DNA of 64,000 nt, taken from assembly GCF_004770765.1 (NCBI RefSeq), contig NZ_RQFK01000026.1, forward strand, positions 1,432,546-1,496,545, in the 5' to 3' direction. Within the stretch, counting starts at the first letter, position 1; every line of letters begins with the position of its first letter. This document shows positions 61,633 through 64,000 of this stretch, piece after piece. The DNA is from Leptospira noumeaensis. Lineage in GTDB: Bacteria > Spirochaetota > Leptospiria > Leptospirales > Leptospiraceae. A program made the position numbers and the translations under genes. The notes under the pieces were generated by a model that was not told where the DNA came from, made no database searches, and saw nothing but the letters and a program-made list of their open reading frames with translations.

Positions 61633-62118
61633 ATGTCAGAAGAATTTTACAAAATTAAAGTAAAACGAGGTTCCGAGGAAGTTCCGTTGGAGCAGTTTAA
61701 AGACAAAGTGTTACTCATTGTCAACACAGCCAGTGAATGTGGTTTTACTCCACAATACAAAGGGCTCCAGGAAACTTATGACCGTTGGAAAGGAAAGGGT
61801 TTGGAAGTATTGGCTTTCCCGTGCAATCAGTTTGGTGAACAAGAACCGGGAACAGATGCAGAGATTAAATTATTTTGCGAAAGAACATTCTTAACAACTT
61901 TTCCTATCTTTTCTAAACTAGAAGTGAACGGACCAAATACTGATCCACTTTACAAACATTTAAAAAAACAAGCTCCAGGGATTTTCGGTTCCCTTGACAT
62001 CAAGTGGAATTTCACAAAATTTTTAATCGATAAAAATGGAAACGTTGTGAAACGTTATGCACCCATTACAAAACCAGAAGCGATCGAAAAGGACATTGAA
62101 AAACTTGTCCAAGGTTAA
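61633..62118 (+). CDS. gpx: Glutathione peroxidase family protein
   Basis: A 161-residue thiol peroxidase. The catalytic Cys stands in VNTASECGFTPQY (Cys, not selenocysteine); Gln and Trp of the tetrad are in AFPCNQFGEQEP and IKWNFTKFLID. It reduces hydroperoxides in the cytoplasm, probably with thioredoxin because the family's bacterial members seldom use glutathione. GGGAG lies 8 nt before the ATG at 61633; the ATG at 61612 overlaps the palindromic operator edge. The OhrR gene follows. Confidence 0.94.
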   Translation: MSEEFYKIKVKRGSEEVPLEQFKDKVLLIVNTASECGFTPQYKGLQETYDRWKGKGLEVLAFPCNQFGEQEPGTDAEIKLFCERTFLTTFPIFSKLEVNGPNTDPLYKHLKKQAPGIFGSLDIKWNFTKFLIDKNGNVVKRYAPITKPEAIEKDIEKLVQG

Positions 62119-62545
62119 GAATCCTACAGATGAGGTTCTTCTTTTGAAGAACCAAATTTGTTTTTCCTTATATTCGTCGATGCACCGGATGATGAAGATC
62201 TATCGTCCGTTACTTGCCGCTATGGGACTGACTTATCCACAATACTTAGTAATGTTGGTGCTTTGGGAAGAGGAAGAAGCCTCAGTGAGTAGACTTGGGG
62301 ATCGTTTGCAGTTAGATTCAGGAACTTTGACACCTTTATTAAAGAGATTGGAACAGAGTGGATTTGTAGAGCGAATGAGAAGTCAGGAAGATGAACGAGT
62401 CGTTGTTGTGTCTCTCACAAAGAATGGAAAACAATTACGCGAAAAGGCAAAAGCCATACCAGAACAAATTTTTTGTTTGTCTGGGATTGAAGAGAACCAA
62501 GCAATCCAACTAAAAGCAATTTTAGACGAACTTGCTCAAAGCTGA
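62105..62545 (+). CDS. ohrR: OhrR-type peroxide-sensing MarR regulator
   Basis: A MarR-family winged-helix repressor of 133-146 residues. The sensing Cys is in LKNQICFSLYSS, and the two tyrosines that hydrogen-bond it in OhrR are present (KIYRPLL and LTYPQYLVMLVLWE). The DNA-binding part is LDSGTLTPLLKRLEQSGFVER, and QEDERVVVVSLT the wing. Two TTG starts compete: 62105, overlapping gpx by 14 nt, or 62144 with GAGG 8 nt upstream. Oxidation by organic peroxides should release it from the palindrome at 61591 and induce gpx-ohrR. Confidence 0.9.
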   Translation: MSKVKNPTDEVLLLKNQICFSLYSSMHRMMKIYRPLLAAMGLTYPQYLVMLVLWEEEEASVSRLGDRLQLDSGTLTPLLKRLEQSGFVERMRSQEDERVVVVSLTKNGKQLREKAKAIPEQIFCLSGIEENQAIQLKAILDELAQS

Positions 62546-62671
62546 GATAAAACGAAATTTCTATCAATAATTTTTTGCTTTCTTCTTGACGTTAGATGCA
62601 CACCTGAAAAGGATCTAACATCGTTTAGGTTCATTTCTATTCTTACCTGAAAAAGCGAAGGTTCATCACAC

Positions 62672-63799
62672 ATGCAGAGAATGTTTTCTTCACTTTGCTT
62701 TTTTATCTTGCTGCTTATATTTTCCTGTAAAAACCCTTTTTCCGGAAATCCCTGCGATCCGAATGGGCAAAAATTTATAGACACATTGCTGTTCAAATGG
62801 GCAACTTCGGATAACAGTACCACTTGCGGAAAAGTATACATCTTCCCAGCCGGCAAAGAAATCTTAGAATATTCGATTCCTAGTTTGGGATTAACTGGGA
62901 TCATCAATGGAAACCAAATTGTAATCACTTCCGAATCAATCGTTACAATCTCTTCTTATGTTGCTAATTTTAAGACTAATGGTGTTTCTGTTTCAGTGAA
63001 TGACGTTCCACAAACGAGTGGAGTGAGTTCCAATGACTATAATTCTCCATTGAAATACGTTGTGACTGGAACGGATGGTAGCACAAATGAATACACTGTA
63101 CAAATGGTAGCTCCTCGCGTTTTGGGTTCTGGTTCCCTTCGGCTTTGGTTCAAAGCAGACCAGCTAACGTTAAATGATGGAGATCCGGTTACGAGCTGGT
63201 CGGATGTCAGTGGATATGGGAATCATATATCGCAACCGACTATAAATATTTGGCCTATCTATCGAAAGAATCAGGTGAACGGTTACCCTGCAGTAGCATT
63301 CAGAAGTGCACTAACATCACAAATGGAATTGCCAAGTGGTGGGGTTGGGCTATATGTTTCTGATAGCGGAAGTTTTTTCTTCGTAAAGCGTTTGGTTTCT
63401 ATTGGATCAGCAATCACTCTTATTCGGTTATGTTATACGTTAGGTAGAGAAATAGGCATTTCAAATGTGTTAGGTGAATATGCAGTTTGTCGAAATGCTA
63501 CTACCTGTGTTTCACCGTCATCAATTCCCTTGCCAATGCTCCAATTTATTTCCATTGGTACCGTACAGACTTTGACTTCTAATGTTCGCGAATATAGGTA
63601 TGGTAAATTTGCCGGGCAGTCAGCTTTGGATGGTACCTATTCTTATGCTGGCGGATCGAATATGGATCGTGTTTTATTAGGGAATGGAAATCTTGATGCT
63701 GACATTGCAGAACTTCTCTATTTCAATACTAATCTTTCTGAAACAGATGTGGAAAAAGTTTTCTTTTATCTGAATACCAAATATAAACTTTCTCCATAA
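62672..63799 (+). CDS. Predicted lipoprotein with LamG-like domain
   Basis: A 375-residue protein. The signal peptide ends in LLIFSC (residue ~19). Residues ~50-145 form a beta-sandwich module (GIINGNQIVITS, YVVTGTDGSTNEYTVQMV) like the DUF5018 or cadherin-like class. Residues ~150-375 look LamG/jelly-roll-like (LRLWFKADQLTLNDGDPVTSW, DVSGYGNHISQP, DADIAELLYFN). This fits the surface lipoproteins of leptospires. ATGs at 62672 and 62681 are possible. Confidence 0.8.
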   Translation: MQRMFSSLCFFILLLIFSCKNPFSGNPCDPNGQKFIDTLLFKWATSDNSTTCGKVYIFPAGKEILEYSIPSLGLTGIINGNQIVITSESIVTISSYVANFKTNGVSVSVNDVPQTSGVSSNDYNSPLKYVVTGTDGSTNEYTVQMVAPRVLGSGSLRLWFKADQLTLNDGDPVTSWSDVSGYGNHISQPTINIWPIYRKNQVNGYPAVAFRSALTSQMELPSGGVGLYVSDSGSFFFVKRLVSIGSAITLIRLCYTLGREIGISNVLGEYAVCRNATTCVSPSSIPLPMLQFISIGTVQTLTSNVREYRYGKFAGQSALDGTYSYAGGSNMDRVLLGNGNLDADIAELLYFNTNLSETDVEKVFFYLNTKYKLSP

Positions 63800-64000
63800 T
63801 AATCGTAAGTTCGATTTCCCTTTTAGGATTGGTGAAAAGATGAACTTTATTCTATAAAATTTGCAAACTTGCAATTCTTCCTTCACAAATCAACAAACAT
63901 GTGATATATGGAAGTCATTGGGTGGCGGGTGGTTAACCCCACCCAGTTCGATACGGGCGGGGATGTATACCATTCTACCCCCCCCCACGCACCCCCAATC
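63800..64000. other. Intergenic DNA at the right edge
   Basis: No gene is recognised. It contains the GC-rich repeat copy B (63917-63964) and, near the end, a run of nine C (63978-63986) followed by a C-rich segment. Confidence 0.5.
63917..63964. repeat. GC-rich intergenic repeat, copy B
   Basis: Contains ATTGGGTGGCGGGT, then CCCCACCCA, then CGGGCGGGGAT, in the same order as copy A at 61474-61516. GGGTGG and CCACCC can pair around TTAACC. Confidence 0.6.

Noticed and set aside
63978..63986. Run of nine C as a phase-variable switch
   Set aside because: It lies outside any visible gene at the window edge, so no gene can be linked to it.
1..64000. tRNA, rRNA, CRISPR array, transposase or prophage genes
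   Set aside because: None was recognised on reading through both strands; a dedicated tRNA/ncRNA search could still find a small RNA gene.

Overview
The window looks like chromosomal DNA of a leptospire (genus Leptospira, Spirochaetota), roughly 40% G+C by eye. Pointers are the flagellar basal-body genes flgB-flgC-fliE and fliF, many predicted lipoproteins with a relaxed spirochaetal lipobox (Asn, Ser, Gln or Thr before the Cys), a DUF1554-type lipoprotein, a ChpIK/MazEF-like module, and a membrane-anchored class III adenylate cyclase. The species cannot be fixed from sequence reading alone. No rRNA, tRNA, CRISPR array, transposase or phage gene was recognised.

Layout. 0-6.3 kb: end of an unknown gene, a MEST-like hydrolase, an adenylate cyclase, fliF and mazEF. 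6.3-16.3 kb: a metabolic block around a TetR regulator: a GSA-aminomutase-like aminotransferase, an FLVCR-like transporter and an FGGY kinase - APH kinase - glycerol-3-phosphate dehydrogenase operon, tied together by two copies of a TGAGT-N4-ACTCA operator; then an MBL hydrolase and a lipoprotein. 16.4-17.7 kb: fliE, flgC, flgB. 18.1-25.4 kb: a lipid-themed block with two fatty-acid-hydroxylase family enzymes, a membrane AraC regulator, a four-gene Mce/Mla transport operon, and glyoxalase I. 25.4-39 kb: flavoprotein, pyruvate kinase, an HDAC-like gene in an operon with a response-regulator phosphatase, two envelope genes, an alpha-galactosidase, RNase D and RadA. 39-46 kb: lipoproteins, a secreted lipase with its foldase, a second HDAC-like protein and an acylhydrolase. 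46-53.6 kb: repeat-rich intergenic DNA, DUF1554 lipoprotein, ALDH, double MaoC protein, MBL hydrolase, and an AT-rich cluster of small genes. 53.6-64 kb: DUF2079 membrane protein, HpcH/HpaI-like protein, signal peptidase I, AtpZ-like protein, an acetolactate synthase preceded by a valine-rich leader peptide, amtB-glnK, and a glutathione peroxidase - OhrR pair.

The most interesting signals are regulatory. (1) A 44-codon Leu/Val-rich leader peptide with two mutually exclusive RNA hairpins precedes an E. coli IlvB-type acetolactate synthase, which matches classical attenuation. (2) A 38-bp palindrome between the aminotransferase and the TetR gene shares a 15-bp core with a site upstream of the transporter and kinase operon, outlining a local regulon. 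(3) A 20-bp perfect palindrome precedes a gpx-ohrR pair. (4) A 16-bp palindrome covers the start codon of the MazE-like antitoxin. (5) Several genes have a TTGAC-type -35 box 35-36 nt before the start codon, which suggests leaderless mRNAs. Other notable points are a lipase-foldase pair of a type best known from proteobacteria, an exported protein whose 5' end is disrupted at homopolymer tracts, and small dispersed repeats in intergenic DNA.
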